Both the position numbers and the translations under genes were made by a program. The notes beneath the pieces were generated by a model. It was not told the origin of the DNA. It did no database searches and saw nothing but the letters and a program-made list of their open reading frames with translations. From Bog-257 sp963805985 (GTDB lineage: Bacteria; Acidobacteriota; Terriglobia; Terriglobales; Acidobacteriaceae), in contig CAWDWG010000013.1 of NCBI GenBank assembly GCA_963805985.1, positions 62,001 through 126,000 on the forward strand: a DNA stretch of 64,000 nt, read 5' to 3'. Below are positions 33,216-41,903 of this stretch, piece after piece; within the stretch, counting starts at the first letter, position 1; the number at the start of each line of letters is the position of its first letter.

Positions 33216-33311
33216 CCGTCTTGTCTGTGTCTCTGTGTCTCTGTGGTGAAAAGGCTTTTGGATTTTCCGTCTTCTCCGTGTCCTCCGTGTCCTCCGTGGT
33301 GAAAACGCTTT
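33216..33311. repeat. Degenerate tandem copy of the CTCTGTGTCTCTGTGG repeat
   Basis: Two related units in tandem: CTCTGTGTCTCTGTGGTGAA (to ~33250) and a G/C-shifted version CTCCGTGTCCTCCGTGGTGAA (to ~33305), each followed by AA(G/A)GCTTTT-like bases. The second ends against the plsC stop codon, as the copy at 5926-5946 ends on the permease stop. Non-coding. Confidence 0.75.
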
Positions 33312-34016
33312 TTACCTGCGCTCCTGCGGCAGCGAACTGGCAATGCTCTCGGCAACGGCTTTCATCAGCGTGTCGCGATCACTGAAATCATGCGGCTCGA
33401 TCGGTGGGTGAAAGATTACCGCCGCCGTTCCCGGGCTTATGGCAAAACGCGTCTTTGGCCAGCTTTCATAGGTCCCCAACATGGTGACGGGCACGACAGC
33501 CACGCCCGAATCCATTGCGAGATGGAACGGTCCTTTCTTGAACGGAAGCAATCGCCCATCACTGCTGCGCGTGCCTTCGGGATAAATCACCATGTGCAGT
33601 CCTTCTCGCAGGACTTCAACCGCTCTTTGAACGCTTTTTATCGCGGCCTCCTGATTGCTGCGGTCTACGGGAACGAGATGGGCAAGCCTCATACCTGTCC
33701 CCAGAACCGGAGTCCGAAACAGCTCTTTCTTCACCAGCACGGAACAGCGCCCGGGAATGACCGGAATCAGAATTGGCGGATCAAGGTTGGAGGCGTGGTT
33801 CGACATGAAGATGTAGTTGCGGCCGGCCTGCAAATGCTCAAGGCCGTGAACTTCGATCTTCACGCCGATCAGCTGCACGCCCCATATTCCCAGGCGCGTC
33901 GACGTGTCGTAGAGGGGATCGATGTTGCCGGTTATCGCGGCGTAGATGACGAGAGCTGGACCAACTACGAGTATGGATATGCCCCAAAACGCCAGCAGGG
34001 CAATCGCCCGAATCAA
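33312..34016 (-). CDS. plsC: 1-acyl-sn-glycerol-3-phosphate acyltransferase
   Basis: 234 residues with one N-terminal membrane helix (residues ~5-27) that anchors it to the inner face of the cytoplasmic membrane. The acyltransferase motifs are in order: MSNHASNLDPP (catalytic His and Asp of NHx4D), VPVDRSNQEAA, and YPEGTRS, then a VPVTMLGTYESWP motif. It makes phosphatidic acid from lysophosphatidic acid. The TTG start overlaps the stop of the M61 peptidase gene (TTGA), so the two are translationally coupled at the end of the dapF-ldcA-mpl cluster. Confidence 0.92.
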   Translation of the reverse strand: MIRAIALLAFWGISILVVGPALVIYAAITGNIDPLYDTSTRLGIWGVQLIGVKIEVHGLEHLQAGRNYIFMSNHASNLDPPILIPVIPGRCSVLVKKELFRTPVLGTGMRLAHLVPVDRSNQEAAIKSVQRAVEVLREGLHMVIYPEGTRSSDGRLLPFKKGPFHLAMDSGVAVVPVTMLGTYESWPKTRFAISPGTAAVIFHPPIEPHDFSDRDTLMKAVAESIASSLPQERR

Positions 34017-35881
34017 CGAGCACTCCCCTGCTCGTCGTCACCATGAATCCATGCGGTGCGATGTTTCCGCTGTTCGGGCGTGACGTTGGCAACGTCCTGA
34101 AGTTCGTAAGACTCTTCCTGGCGCGTGCCGAGCTTCAGTTCTACTTCGCGCTTTGCGCGCCGGTTTTCCAGTTGCAGACGGACAGTCGTCCCAGGCGGCA
34201 TTCGCGATAACTCGAGGTCCAGTTGCGCGTCGGTCGGCTTGCCGTTCAATGCCGTCACTCGATCTCCCACTCGAACACCCAGGCGTTGCGCATCGCTGTT
34301 TACATCGATCTGGACGACCTCCGGCTGCGCGCCGAGATTCGCGCTCGTGGTAAAGCCCGCAGCCGCAAGCTGCGTGGCGTTCACGACAACGTGGAGGCCG
34401 GCGAATTGAAAATAGTCGTCGTATGGCAGTTCCTTGACTCCGGCCACGTAGTCGCGGAAGAACGACGTGAAACTCTGACCCGTGACCGCTTCTGCTGCTT
34501 CTTCGATTCCGGCTGAGTCAGGGAAATAGCGGTGTTCCTTCGCGTAATGCAGGTTCATCCACTGGAACAGATCGCGCAACGATTTGGTCCCATTGGTCAA
34601 CTGGCGAATCCGCAGATCAAGCAGAATTCCGACCAGCTCTCCTTTGTTGTAATAACTGATGCTGCGCTCCGGCGAGCGATAGAACGAGATCCCTTCAAAC
34701 CAGGCATCCAGGCTGGACTCTTCGACCGACTGCCAATGTCGCGCGGGCCGGCCCTGCAACTCGGTGATTTCTTGCGACACCGCGCGCAAATACTGGCCCT
34801 CATCGATCAGTCCTGACCGCGCCAGCATCATATCTCCGACCGTGCTGGTGACACCTTCGCTGAACCACAGCGCGCGCGTGTCCATTTCATGTTGATAGTC
34901 GATCGGCTCCAGCGACTGCGGCCGAATGCGCTTCACATTCCACAGGTGAAAAAACTCGTGCGAACTCACTCTGGCAACCGTCGCCAGGTTGGCGCGGAGC
35001 CGTTCTCCGTTCAGCTCGATGGCTGTACCATAGGCGTGCTCCATGCCACCGCCGCCTGGACCGCGCGGAAACTGATACATAAACGTGTACTCGTCATACG
35101 GCCGATCCTGCATCCAGTCGACTGCAGCATGAGTGATGGCAGCCAAAGTCTTGTCCAGCTGATCCATTTCGTAGTCAGCTGGATTTCCAACTACCACAAT
35201 GTGGTAGGTCGCTCCATCTTGTTTGAAACTGGATTGCTGAAAGGTGCCGAGCGTCACCGGGCTATCGGTGAGTTCGTCATAATTGTGCGCAATCCCCACC
35301 GTCTGGTCGACCTTCCCTGGCGCCGCTGCGCCCAGAACATGCAGGTCCCGCATCTCCCACGTTGTGGGAGTATCAAGCAGACGAATGCTCATCGGTTGCG
35401 ATCGCAAGGCAGGTGAGTACATCAGCACCATCGCCCAGTTGAAAAATCCGTGATCGGCATCCAGCGCGCTTCCGAACGGCCCTGGGGTATCGACATGAAC
35501 GTCATAGCTGATGACCGTACATCCCAGAGGCGCTGTGATCTCCCACTCGCTGTTCCTGGTCTTTCGGGCGGCCGCCTCCGTGCCCGAGGCATCGCGAGCC
35601 CGCACGTTCTCCACATTGGCTGCGAAGTCACGAACCTGATACAGGGCATTCCATACCGGCATCTCGAGTGTGCGCACGCCACTGCCCTCGCGAAGACGAA
35701 TGCTGACGTGAGCCAGATGACGGCCGGGATCAGCAAGCGAAACGAAGTATTCGGTTGGCTCAGGCTGAGCGCTGGCAGGGGAAGAACAACTGACCGAGGT
35801 TGCCGACCAGGCTGGAATGGGAACAACGAATGCAAGACTAACGGTGAAGCACGCGAGGATTGCGGTGCGTAAGCGGCTCAC
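34013..35881 (-). CDS. M61 family metallopeptidase with PDZ domain
   Basis: 622 residues with a signal peptide (residues 1-~27, cleavage near AWSA). N-terminal beta-domain, then zinc motif HEFFH (308-312) in VSSHEFFHLWNVKRIRP and the third ligand Glu342 in WFSEGVTS. A PDZ domain spans roughly residues 505-590 (LGAQPEVVQIDVNSDAQRLGVRVGDRVTALNG). Matches the glycyl aminopeptidase type of M61. Periplasmic. It starts with GTG overlapping the mpl stop (GTGA) and ends overlapping the plsC start, so it sits inside an operon with cell-wall recycling genes; a role in clipping exported peptides is an inference. Confidence 0.93.
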   Translation of the reverse strand: MSRLRTAILACFTVSLAFVVPIPAWSATSVSCSSPASAQPEPTEYFVSLADPGRHLAHVSIRLREGSGVRTLEMPVWNALYQVRDFAANVENVRARDASGTEAAARKTRNSEWEITAPLGCTVISYDVHVDTPGPFGSALDADHGFFNWAMVLMYSPALRSQPMSIRLLDTPTTWEMRDLHVLGAAAPGKVDQTVGIAHNYDELTDSPVTLGTFQQSSFKQDGATYHIVVVGNPADYEMDQLDKTLAAITHAAVDWMQDRPYDEYTFMYQFPRGPGGGGMEHAYGTAIELNGERLRANLATVARVSSHEFFHLWNVKRIRPQSLEPIDYQHEMDTRALWFSEGVTSTVGDMMLARSGLIDEGQYLRAVSQEITELQGRPARHWQSVEESSLDAWFEGISFYRSPERSISYYNKGELVGILLDLRIRQLTNGTKSLRDLFQWMNLHYAKEHRYFPDSAGIEEAAEAVTGQSFTSFFRDYVAGVKELPYDDYFQFAGLHVVVNATQLAAAGFTTSANLGAQPEVVQIDVNSDAQRLGVRVGDRVTALNGKPTDAQLDLELSRMPPGTTVRLQLENRRAKREVELKLGTRQEESYELQDVANVTPEQRKHRTAWIHGDDEQGSAR

Positions 35882-37303
35882 GCGGTGGTTGCGACCTCAT
35901 GCAGGGATTTGAGTCTTGCCGGCAGCTTCTCATAAATTCCACCGAAGCCGCCATTGGACAGAATTGCAACTACATCGCCCGCACGAAGATCGGGCGAGAT
36001 CGCCTCAACGATTGCGTCCGCATCTCTGAGAAGACGTGCCGGCTTTCCCGCGGCATTCAAGTCATCAACCACCCTCGCAGGGTCCAGTCGCTCGTCTTCA
36101 GCAAGGGCCTCTGACTTGAAAACATCTGCCAGCACCACCGCATCCGCATTCGACAAACTCTGCGCCAGCTCATGCTGGAATACTCTGCGTCTTAGGGTGT
36201 TCGAACGCGGCTCCAGAATCGCCCATATCCGCCGGCCATTGTAGCGTGCGCGCACCGCTTTCAGCGTCGCGGCAATCGCGGTCGGGTGATGAGCGAAGTC
36301 ATCAATGATCGTGATGCCATGCACCTCGGCTTTCACTTCCAGGCGCCGCTTCACGCTGCGAAACTCGCGAAGGGCTTTGGAAATCATATCCGCCGGGATC
36401 TTATAATTCGCCGCCATGGCCGCCGCCGCAGTTGCATTCAGAACGTTGTATTCGCCGGCGAGCGAGAACTCGAAGTCACTCCATGCTTTGCCATCGCGAA
36501 ACACTGTCCAGCACGTTGTGCTCGCATTGTACTGAACGTTCGTGATTCTCCAGGATGAGGCGTCGGCAAATCCATAACGCTCGACCCGGCAGAACGCGCG
36601 GCCGGCGCACTCGTCGACGTTCGGATGTCCGTCCCACGCGACCAGCACCCCGCGCTTAGGAAGCAGATTCACCAGCCGCTTGAATGCGGTCTTCACTTCG
36701 TCGAGGTTCTTATAAATGTCGGCATGGTCGAATTCGACGGAGGTGAGAATCACGGCGTCTGGGAAGTAGTGCAGGAATTTCGGACCTTTGTCGAAGAAGG
36801 CCGTGTCGTATTCGTCGCCCTCGATGATGAACTCGGCTCCCGATCCCAACCCGAACGAACTGCCCAGGTTTTCGGGAATGCCGCCGATCAGGTAACTCGG
36901 AGAGCGTCCGGCGTAATGGAAGATCCAGGCCAGCATGGAAGAGGTCGTTGTCTTGCCGTGCGTTCCGGCAATGACTAGACGCTGCTTGTCCTGCAGGAAT
37001 TCGTCATGTACGACCTGCGACATCGACTGGAACGGAATGCGCTGGTCGAGCACGAACTCCAGTTCGACGTTGCCCCGCGAGATGGCATTGCCGACAATCA
37101 CCAGATCAGGCCGCGGCTGCAGGTTGGCTTCGCTGAACGGCTGCATAACTGCGATTTCGAGTGACCTCAGGAAGTCTGACATTGGGGGATATGCCGCATT
37201 GTCAGACCCCGTCACGCGAAAGTCCGCGCTGCTGCAGCATTCCTGCCAGCGACGCCATCGCCGTACCGCAGATTCCGATGAGGTGAATGTGTTTCTGGGC
37301 CAT
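35878..37303 (-). CDS. mpl: UDP-MurNAc:tripeptide ligase (Mpl), 5' frameshift
   Basis: A Mur-ligase family protein: ATP-binding GTHGKTTTSSML, EGDEYDTAFFDKGPKF, central and C-terminal domains to residue ~475. The longest ORF starts only at GTG 37215 (445 residues), but the missing N terminus is directly upstream in another frame: from ATG 37303 it reads MAQKHIHLIGICGTAMASLA, then meets a stop after QQRGLSRDGV. Removing one base near 37222 gives QQRGFRVTGSDNAAYPPM, the normal Mpl sequence. Mpl joins recycled L-Ala-D-Glu-meso-DAP tripeptide to UDP-MurNAc. It lies 48 bases after ldcA, which makes that tripeptide. Confidence 0.88.
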
Positions 37304-37351
37304 TTAGTTAGAAACTTTCAACCCAAGCTGGTTTACCGCCCGTACAAGAAA

Positions 37352-38326
37352 CTACACCTGCGCCTGAACTCCCGCGGCCACTGGACTGACCGCGCCATCG
37401 CAATGAAGCGTTACCGTCTTTCCAACCGAAAGCTGGGCAAGAACCCCAAAAGGCAGCGTGATGCTGCCGCTCGACACGTGACCGGACTTTAGCCCAAATG
37501 CAATCGGGATGCGCAGCTCCGCCAGAATCCGCATGACGACTTGCTGGAGCGTGTAATCGAGCGCGCCGGGCTCACAGCAATCGATCATCTCGCCGAAGAT
37601 GATTCCACGTACGCCCTCAAACTTGCCCGCCAGTTTCAATTGCATCAGCATGCGATCAATGCGATAAGGGCGCTCGGCGCGATCTTCGATAAACAAAATC
37701 GTTCCCTGAGTTCGAATTTCGTACGGCGTGCCGAGAGAGGCGCACAGCAACGACAAGCATCCACCATAAAGAATGCCCTCTGCAATCCCTTCGGACAGAG
37801 GTTGTACTTCTTCAGCGCTGAATTCTCGTTGGTAGGCCTCTGCTGACGACAGCGCCGTGAGCCAGCTCGACTCATCGAAACAGCCCGGGCGCGCAAGGTC
37901 GCCTGCAACCATCGGGCCATGAAACGTTACTAACCGAGCGGCGTCGCAGAACCAGGTCAACAACGTGGTCACATCACTACAACCGACGAAGATCTTAGGA
38001 TTGGCGCGGATCAGGTCAAGATCGAGGTGCGGCAACAGGTAATCGCAGCCGTAGCCGCCGCGCGCGCAAAGAATCGCTTTGATCTCCGGCCGCGAGAACA
38101 TCTCATGCAACTCGTTCACGCGGCGCTGAACCGATCCCGCGAAATAGAGTTCGCGATCGAAAATTGAAGGGAGATAAAACGGCTGATATCCCAGTCGCAA
38201 CAACTCGGCGCAACCCGCTTCCAGGTCGTCGCGACGAAAACCGCTGGACGGAGCAATGATGCCCACTGTGTCGCCAGCCCGGAGTGCTGCGGGACGAGTT
38301 CGCTCGGGTTGATCGGACGAAGCCAT
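37352..38326 (-). CDS. ldcA: LD-carboxypeptidase (peptidase family S66)
   Basis: 324 residues, no signal peptide, so cytosolic. S66 features: GDTVGIIAPSSG near the start, nucleophile Ser in FVGCSDVTTLL, Glu in LFIEDRAERPYRIDRML and His in GLKSGHVSSGS. The enzyme removes the terminal D-Ala from recycled murein tetrapeptides to give tripeptide. Its product is the substrate of Mpl, encoded next. It starts 14 bases after the dapF stop codon on the same strand, so the three genes read as one unit of DAP synthesis and peptidoglycan recycling. Confidence 0.93.
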   Translation of the reverse strand: MASSDQPERTRPAALRAGDTVGIIAPSSGFRRDDLEAGCAELLRLGYQPFYLPSIFDRELYFAGSVQRRVNELHEMFSRPEIKAILCARGGYGCDYLLPHLDLDLIRANPKIFVGCSDVTTLLTWFCDAARLVTFHGPMVAGDLARPGCFDESSWLTALSSAEAYQREFSAEEVQPLSEGIAEGILYGGCLSLLCASLGTPYEIRTQGTILFIEDRAERPYRIDRMLMQLKLAGKFEGVRGIIFGEMIDCCEPGALDYTLQQVVMRILAELRIPIAFGLKSGHVSSGSITLPFGVLAQLSVGKTVTLHCDGAVSPVAAGVQAQV

Positions 38327-38340
38327 GCAGACCGCTTATC

Positions 38341-39123
38341 TTAAATGAAAAACTCACCGCGGCAGAGCAGCGTCGCTGGACCCGTGAGAAACACTTCGTC
38401 GGCCCATTCCACGGTTTGCGTTCCGCCAGCCGCCCTGACTTGCACGGGCGAAGTCACTTTCCCCGAGTGTATCGAAGCTACCGCAGCGGCACACGATCCC
38501 GTTCCCGACGACATGGTTTCGCCGACACCACGCTCGCAGAATCGCACTTCGATCTCGCTCGGGCTCACGACCTTCACGAACTCAACGTTCATTCCGTGCT
38601 TAAAGTCGTGGTGCTTGGAGATCTGATCAGCCACTGCCTGCCAGCCCAGCTCGAACTCCGGAACAAAGACCACGTAGTGGGGATTGCCCATCGACACAGG
38701 CGTGCCCGTAACTTCCCCATAGGTGAATTTGATGGAGAATTCGTCGCCGACCTCGGGAGCGCCGATGGAGCTGCGAAACTCGAATGTGTTTTCACTGCGC
38801 GCCTTCAGCTCACAGGTTTTCAATCCAGCTCCAGTGCGAATCACAACCGAGCGGCGCTGATTCTCCGCGCAATACCAAGCGGCGACACATCGGGTTCCGT
38901 TGCCCGAGATTTCCGCCTCGGAGCCGTCGGCGTTCAGCAGTCGCACGCGCAAGTCGGCGTCGTTGGCGGGCAACACCCATTCGACGCCGTCCGCCCCAAC
39001 GCCGTTGTGACGGTCGCATATGCGGCGCGTGAACGCGTAGATATCACTGGGCGCGTGGGCAAAATCGATGATCAGGAAATCGTTGCCGCAGGCGGTTGCC
39101 TTCACAAAAGGGATGCTGGCCAT
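38341..39123 (-). CDS. dapF: Diaminopimelate epimerase
   Basis: 260 residues from ATG 39123, chosen because the conserved start MASIPFVKATACGNDF begins there; the in-frame extension upstream is not conserved-looking. Both catalytic cysteines are present: one in SGNGTRC and one in SGTGSCA, each with its flanking motif, and the N-terminal GNDF contact. It interconverts LL- and meso-diaminopimelate, the last step before the cell-wall tripeptide and lysine. First gene of the cluster; an extended -10 (TGC-TACAAT on the minus strand, 39144-39149) lies 20 bases upstream. Confidence 0.95.
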   Translation of the reverse strand: MASIPFVKATACGNDFLIIDFAHAPSDIYAFTRRICDRHNGVGADGVEWVLPANDADLRVRLLNADGSEAEISGNGTRCVAAWYCAENQRRSVVIRTGAGLKTCELKARSENTFEFRSSIGAPEVGDEFSIKFTYGEVTGTPVSMGNPHYVVFVPEFELGWQAVADQISKHHDFKHGMNVEFVKVVSPSEIEVRFCERGVGETMSSGTGSCAAAVASIHSGKVTSPVQVRAAGGTQTVEWADEVFLTGPATLLCRGEFFI

Positions 39124-39143
39124 ATTGGAATCGCGCTGGCCGG

Positions 39144-39149
39144 ATTGTA
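39144..39149 (-). promoter_or_regulatory. Candidate extended -10 box of the dapF operon
   Basis: On the minus strand TTTGC-TACAAT fits TGN plus a -10 hexamer, 20 bases before the dapF ATG. The predicted start site gives a leader of about 13 bases. No good -35 is seen, as expected for an extended -10 promoter. Confidence 0.45.
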
Positions 39150-39233
39150 GCAAACGCGCAAGCCGCCCGATATTGACTGAACAAATGCCGATGAGCGATT
39201 TCGTACATGCTAGACTTACGTAATTGAACTGAT

Positions 39234-39446
39234 ATGGACGTGCAAGACTACAAGATTGTTTTATATCGTCAGCCAGACGGCGCCTGGGTAGCAGAGATTC
39301 CTGCCGTCGCCGGATGCTACGCACTGATGCCAACGCGCGAGGAAGCTCTCCATGAGCTCGCGGATGTGTTTCAGATGATCGCCGACGAATATAAGGAGAA
39401 GGGCATCTCCCTGCCGGCCGACACTACCGAAATCGTCCATGCCTAG
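39234..39446 (+). CDS. hicB: HicB-family antitoxin
   Basis: 70 residues of the short HicB type: YKIVLYRQPDGAWVAEIPAVAGCYALMPTREEALHELADVFQMI is the partial RNase-H-like fold that covers the toxin. No separate DNA-binding domain follows, so autoregulation may rely on the complex or on another protein. The stop overlaps the hicA start by 8 bases. Gene order antitoxin-toxin is the reverse of the E. coli hicAB order but common elsewhere. Confidence 0.88.
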   Translation: MDVQDYKIVLYRQPDGAWVAEIPAVAGCYALMPTREEALHELADVFQMIADEYKEKGISLPADTTEIVHA

Positions 39447-39654
39447 CGGCACAGCGCGCGACTTTCAAAACGCCGCTCGAAAGCTTGGTTTTATAAAGAG
39501 CCGGCAAACCGGAAGCCACGAACGGTGGAATCATCCTGACGGTCGTGCCGTAACGATTCCGCTGCACGGCGGCCGCGAGATTGGCCCTCCTCTTTTCTTC
39601 AAGATACTCCGGCAACTGGGAATCACGAGCGATGAGTTTCTTGAGCTGCGTTAG
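39439..39654 (+). CDS. hicA: HicA-family mRNA interferase toxin
   Basis: 71 residues with a double-stranded-RNA-binding-like fold. The catalytic His is His27 in TGSHERWNHPDGRAVTIPLHGGREIGPPLFFKILRQLGI, the full signature of the family. It would cleave mRNAs independently of ribosomes unless bound by HicB. Overlaps hicB by 8 bases and ends 7 bases from the convergent glycosyltransferase. Confidence 0.92.
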   Translation: MPSGTARDFQNAARKLGFIKSRQTGSHERWNHPDGRAVTIPLHGGREIGPPLFFKILRQLGITSDEFLELR

Positions 39655-39661
39655 AAGAAGT

Positions 39662-41314
39662 TCACTTTGGTTTGTACACCGTGCAGGTCGCCTGACCGGG
39701 TGCACTAACAGAAACCAGCTCCTGCAGTTCGGCTCGATGCTGACGTGCGGCGACCCACACGGCATCGCCTTTGCACGCGACGATGTAGTCGGCGTGATGT
39801 GCGGGATCGAGCAGCGCCAGTTCCCAATCTGGGTGCTCGGCTTCCGAGATCACATGGCGCAGCGGGATGCCTGCCAGGCGTATTGCCCCGGCATGCTCGG
39901 CCTCATACATGAGTAGCGTAGCCGAGGGAGGAATCTGCGCCAGCACGCCGGCCAGCCCCTGCTCAAGCGCATTGCGATCGCGCGAGTTGACCTTCGCCTC
40001 GCGCAATGTGACCGGCGACTCAGCATAGACAGAGATGTAGCTGGCGGCAACCAGCGCGATCGCGAAACTCCAGACAATGCTTCGCCCAACTCTGCCAGAA
40101 ATCTTCGCAGCGAGAGAGTAGGCCGCGACCGCAGGAAAAACGGCGAAGACCGGCAGCAGTTCCAGTCCATAGCGCACGTTGTAGTAAGAAAACGGATACC
40201 AGACGGGAATGTAAATCGGCACGCTGCCGTACGCGAGCGAGAGTGTGTAGAAGGCCAGCGGCACCCAAAGCAGCAAGAGAATCCCGTAACGCCGGAAATG
40301 CCAGACGGCGACAGCGCTGCCGAGTATCGCCGTGGCCAGCAGAACGCGTCCCCAGAATGCGCTTCCTACATTGAGCTGAGCTGCTTTGAGAAAGTATAGA
40401 GCGGCTGTGAACAGGTGATTCTGCCCAGGATACGGCGGCACGCCGTGCGCAGTGCTGTTCAAGGCGATCGCCTTCGCCGAATAAGGGCCGTTCACGAAAT
40501 CGAGTGCGTTGCCCGAGATTGCCCAGGTGTAGATCAGCCAGTAGATGGGGACTAGCGCGTTCAGCAGCACGACCTCGAAGAACGATTTGGTCGCCGAGCG
40601 ACGCAGGCGAGTGTCCTCGATGCGCCGGCGCCAGCTTAGGAACGCCCAAGTCAAGATGACGGCGAGAATGCACGCCGCAAACCAGCCATCGTATCGGGTG
40701 AGCGCACCTCCGGCCATAGTGATGCCGCAGTATTCGAGCGCGCGGCGTGGCTTGAGGCGAGGTGGGCGCATTACTGCATCTGCATCAGCCGGAAGACTGG
40801 CGCGGATGAATTCGTCGAGGTAGACCAGAGACCAGATGAAGAACGCCAGGAAGATCGGCTCATTCATCGCCGTGGTCTGCAGGTAAAGCAGATTGGGATT
40901 CAGCGCGTAGATACCGGCAGCGACGCAAGCCGCAATATGCCCGGCGCGCGCGACGACGAGGCGAAAGATGCCGAGCGTCCCTAAGACGAAGGCCACCATG
41001 CCGGGTATCGCACCGGCAATGCCGCTCCGCCAGAGCGTGTTCACCCACACGAAAGGCAGCATGGCAATGTGCTGGAGCGGCAGCCACACCGTGCCCAACT
41101 GGCCGTAGGATGCAATCGGGTGGCGATTATCGACGACGCGGCGCGCGATGTTGAGATGGGCGACGGCGTCGCCGTAAAGCAGGATCTGCTGATGCGCGTA
41201 ATAAAAGAGCAGCGCCGCGATCGAGAGCGCGGCGACGACCATGGTCAGGCGCGCTTCGTTGCGCTGCTCGACGTAAGGACCCGGCAAAGTAGACTTGGCT
41301 ACGTCTACGGCCAC
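39662..41314 (-). CDS. Polytopic membrane glycosyltransferase (GT-C fold)
   Basis: 550 residues with about ten to twelve hydrophobic helices. The first external loop has an acidic motif (LLYGDAVAHLNIARRVVDN) of the sort that holds the catalytic Asp in GT-C enzymes such as ArnT and mannosyltransferases, and is followed by LGTVWLPLQHIAMLPFVW. Such proteins use polyprenyl-phosphate sugars to modify lipids or proteins on the periplasmic side. Donor and acceptor cannot be told. Its start overlaps the end of the ParE-like toxin gene by 10 bases. Confidence 0.8.
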   Translation of the reverse strand: MAVDVAKSTLPGPYVEQRNEARLTMVVAALSIAALLFYYAHQQILLYGDAVAHLNIARRVVDNRHPIASYGQLGTVWLPLQHIAMLPFVWVNTLWRSGIAGAIPGMVAFVLGTLGIFRLVVARAGHIAACVAAGIYALNPNLLYLQTTAMNEPIFLAFFIWSLVYLDEFIRASLPADADAVMRPPRLKPRRALEYCGITMAGGALTRYDGWFAACILAVILTWAFLSWRRRIEDTRLRRSATKSFFEVVLLNALVPIYWLIYTWAISGNALDFVNGPYSAKAIALNSTAHGVPPYPGQNHLFTAALYFLKAAQLNVGSAFWGRVLLATAILGSAVAVWHFRRYGILLLLWVPLAFYTLSLAYGSVPIYIPVWYPFSYYNVRYGLELLPVFAVFPAVAAYSLAAKISGRVGRSIVWSFAIALVAASYISVYAESPVTLREAKVNSRDRNALEQGLAGVLAQIPPSATLLMYEAEHAGAIRLAGIPLRHVISEAEHPDWELALLDPAHHADYIVACKGDAVWVAARQHRAELQELVSVSAPGQATCTVYKPK

Positions 41315-41583
41315 CTCTGCGCTCCATGAACGATATTAAGCACCAATACACGCTCTGGGAGAACGCGGTAGATCACGATGTAGGGTAATCGGGGAACTGG
41401 CAGCTCTCGTGTTCCGGCGATTCGACCAGAACGGCCACTATTCGGCATGAGCGCGAGGCCCTGAACGGCATCGTAGATGGTTTGGGTGACGCGGTTAGCC
41501 GTCTCCAGATTGCGGTCCTGTTCGATGTATTCCGAGAGGGCCTTCAGGTCAGCGACAGCATGAGTCGACCAATCGACACGCAT
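41305..41583 (-). CDS. ParE/RelE superfamily toxin
   Basis: 92 residues with the compact RelE/ParE fold pattern: VDWSTHAVADLKALSEYIEQDRN at the start, LALMPNSGRSGRIAGTRELPV in the middle, and PYIVIYRVLPERVLVLNIVHGAQRWP at the end, typical of ParE-type plasmid stabilisation toxins. The target (gyrase or ribosome-bound mRNA) cannot be decided by sequence. It begins directly at the end of the antitoxin gene with no intervening base. Confidence 0.9.
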   Translation of the reverse strand: MRVDWSTHAVADLKALSEYIEQDRNLETANRVTQTIYDAVQGLALMPNSGRSGRIAGTRELPVPRLPYIVIYRVLPERVLVLNIVHGAQRWP

Positions 41584-41808
41584 TCAAACGCGCTTCCGAC
41601 TCTCAATCCAAGAGCGCACCTCATGGTCGGGAACGACCTCACCGCGTTCCGCTGCCGCTAGACTGCCATTCACCTTGCGTTCGAACCACTCGTTGTAGGC
41701 GAGAAGGTTATTGACCGCCTCCTCCAGGAGCTCGTTCCTGTCACGGTGAATACGCTGGGCCAGGTCGTTCAGCTTCGCTTCGGTTTCAGGGCGGATCTGC
41801 AATTCCAT
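41584..41808 (-). CDS. Antitoxin with ribbon-helix-helix-like N terminus
   Basis: 74 residues from ATG 41808. The start MELQIRPETEAKLNDLAQRIHRDRNELLEEAVNNLL has the pattern of a ribbon-helix-helix DNA-binding domain, followed by a charged C-terminal segment that would wrap the toxin. The stop codon abuts the toxin ATG. An upstream in-frame start would add 19 residues without the family pattern. Expected to repress its own promoter. Confidence 0.82.
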   Translation of the reverse strand: MELQIRPETEAKLNDLAQRIHRDRNELLEEAVNNLLAYNEWFERKVNGSLAAAERGEVVPDHEVRSWIESRKRV

Positions 41809-41903
41809 AGGCAAGTCTAACGCGGCGGCTGCTCTGAAAGGAAGAATGCATTTCTGAGAGGGCACCGGCGCAGGCGCCGCGCGAATCTTCTGGTCCGAAC
41901 AGT

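Noticed and set aside
39124..39333. 70-residue N-terminal extension of DapF
   Set aside because: Crosses a good extended -10 box and the hicB region; DapF normally begins at the FVKATACGNDF segment.
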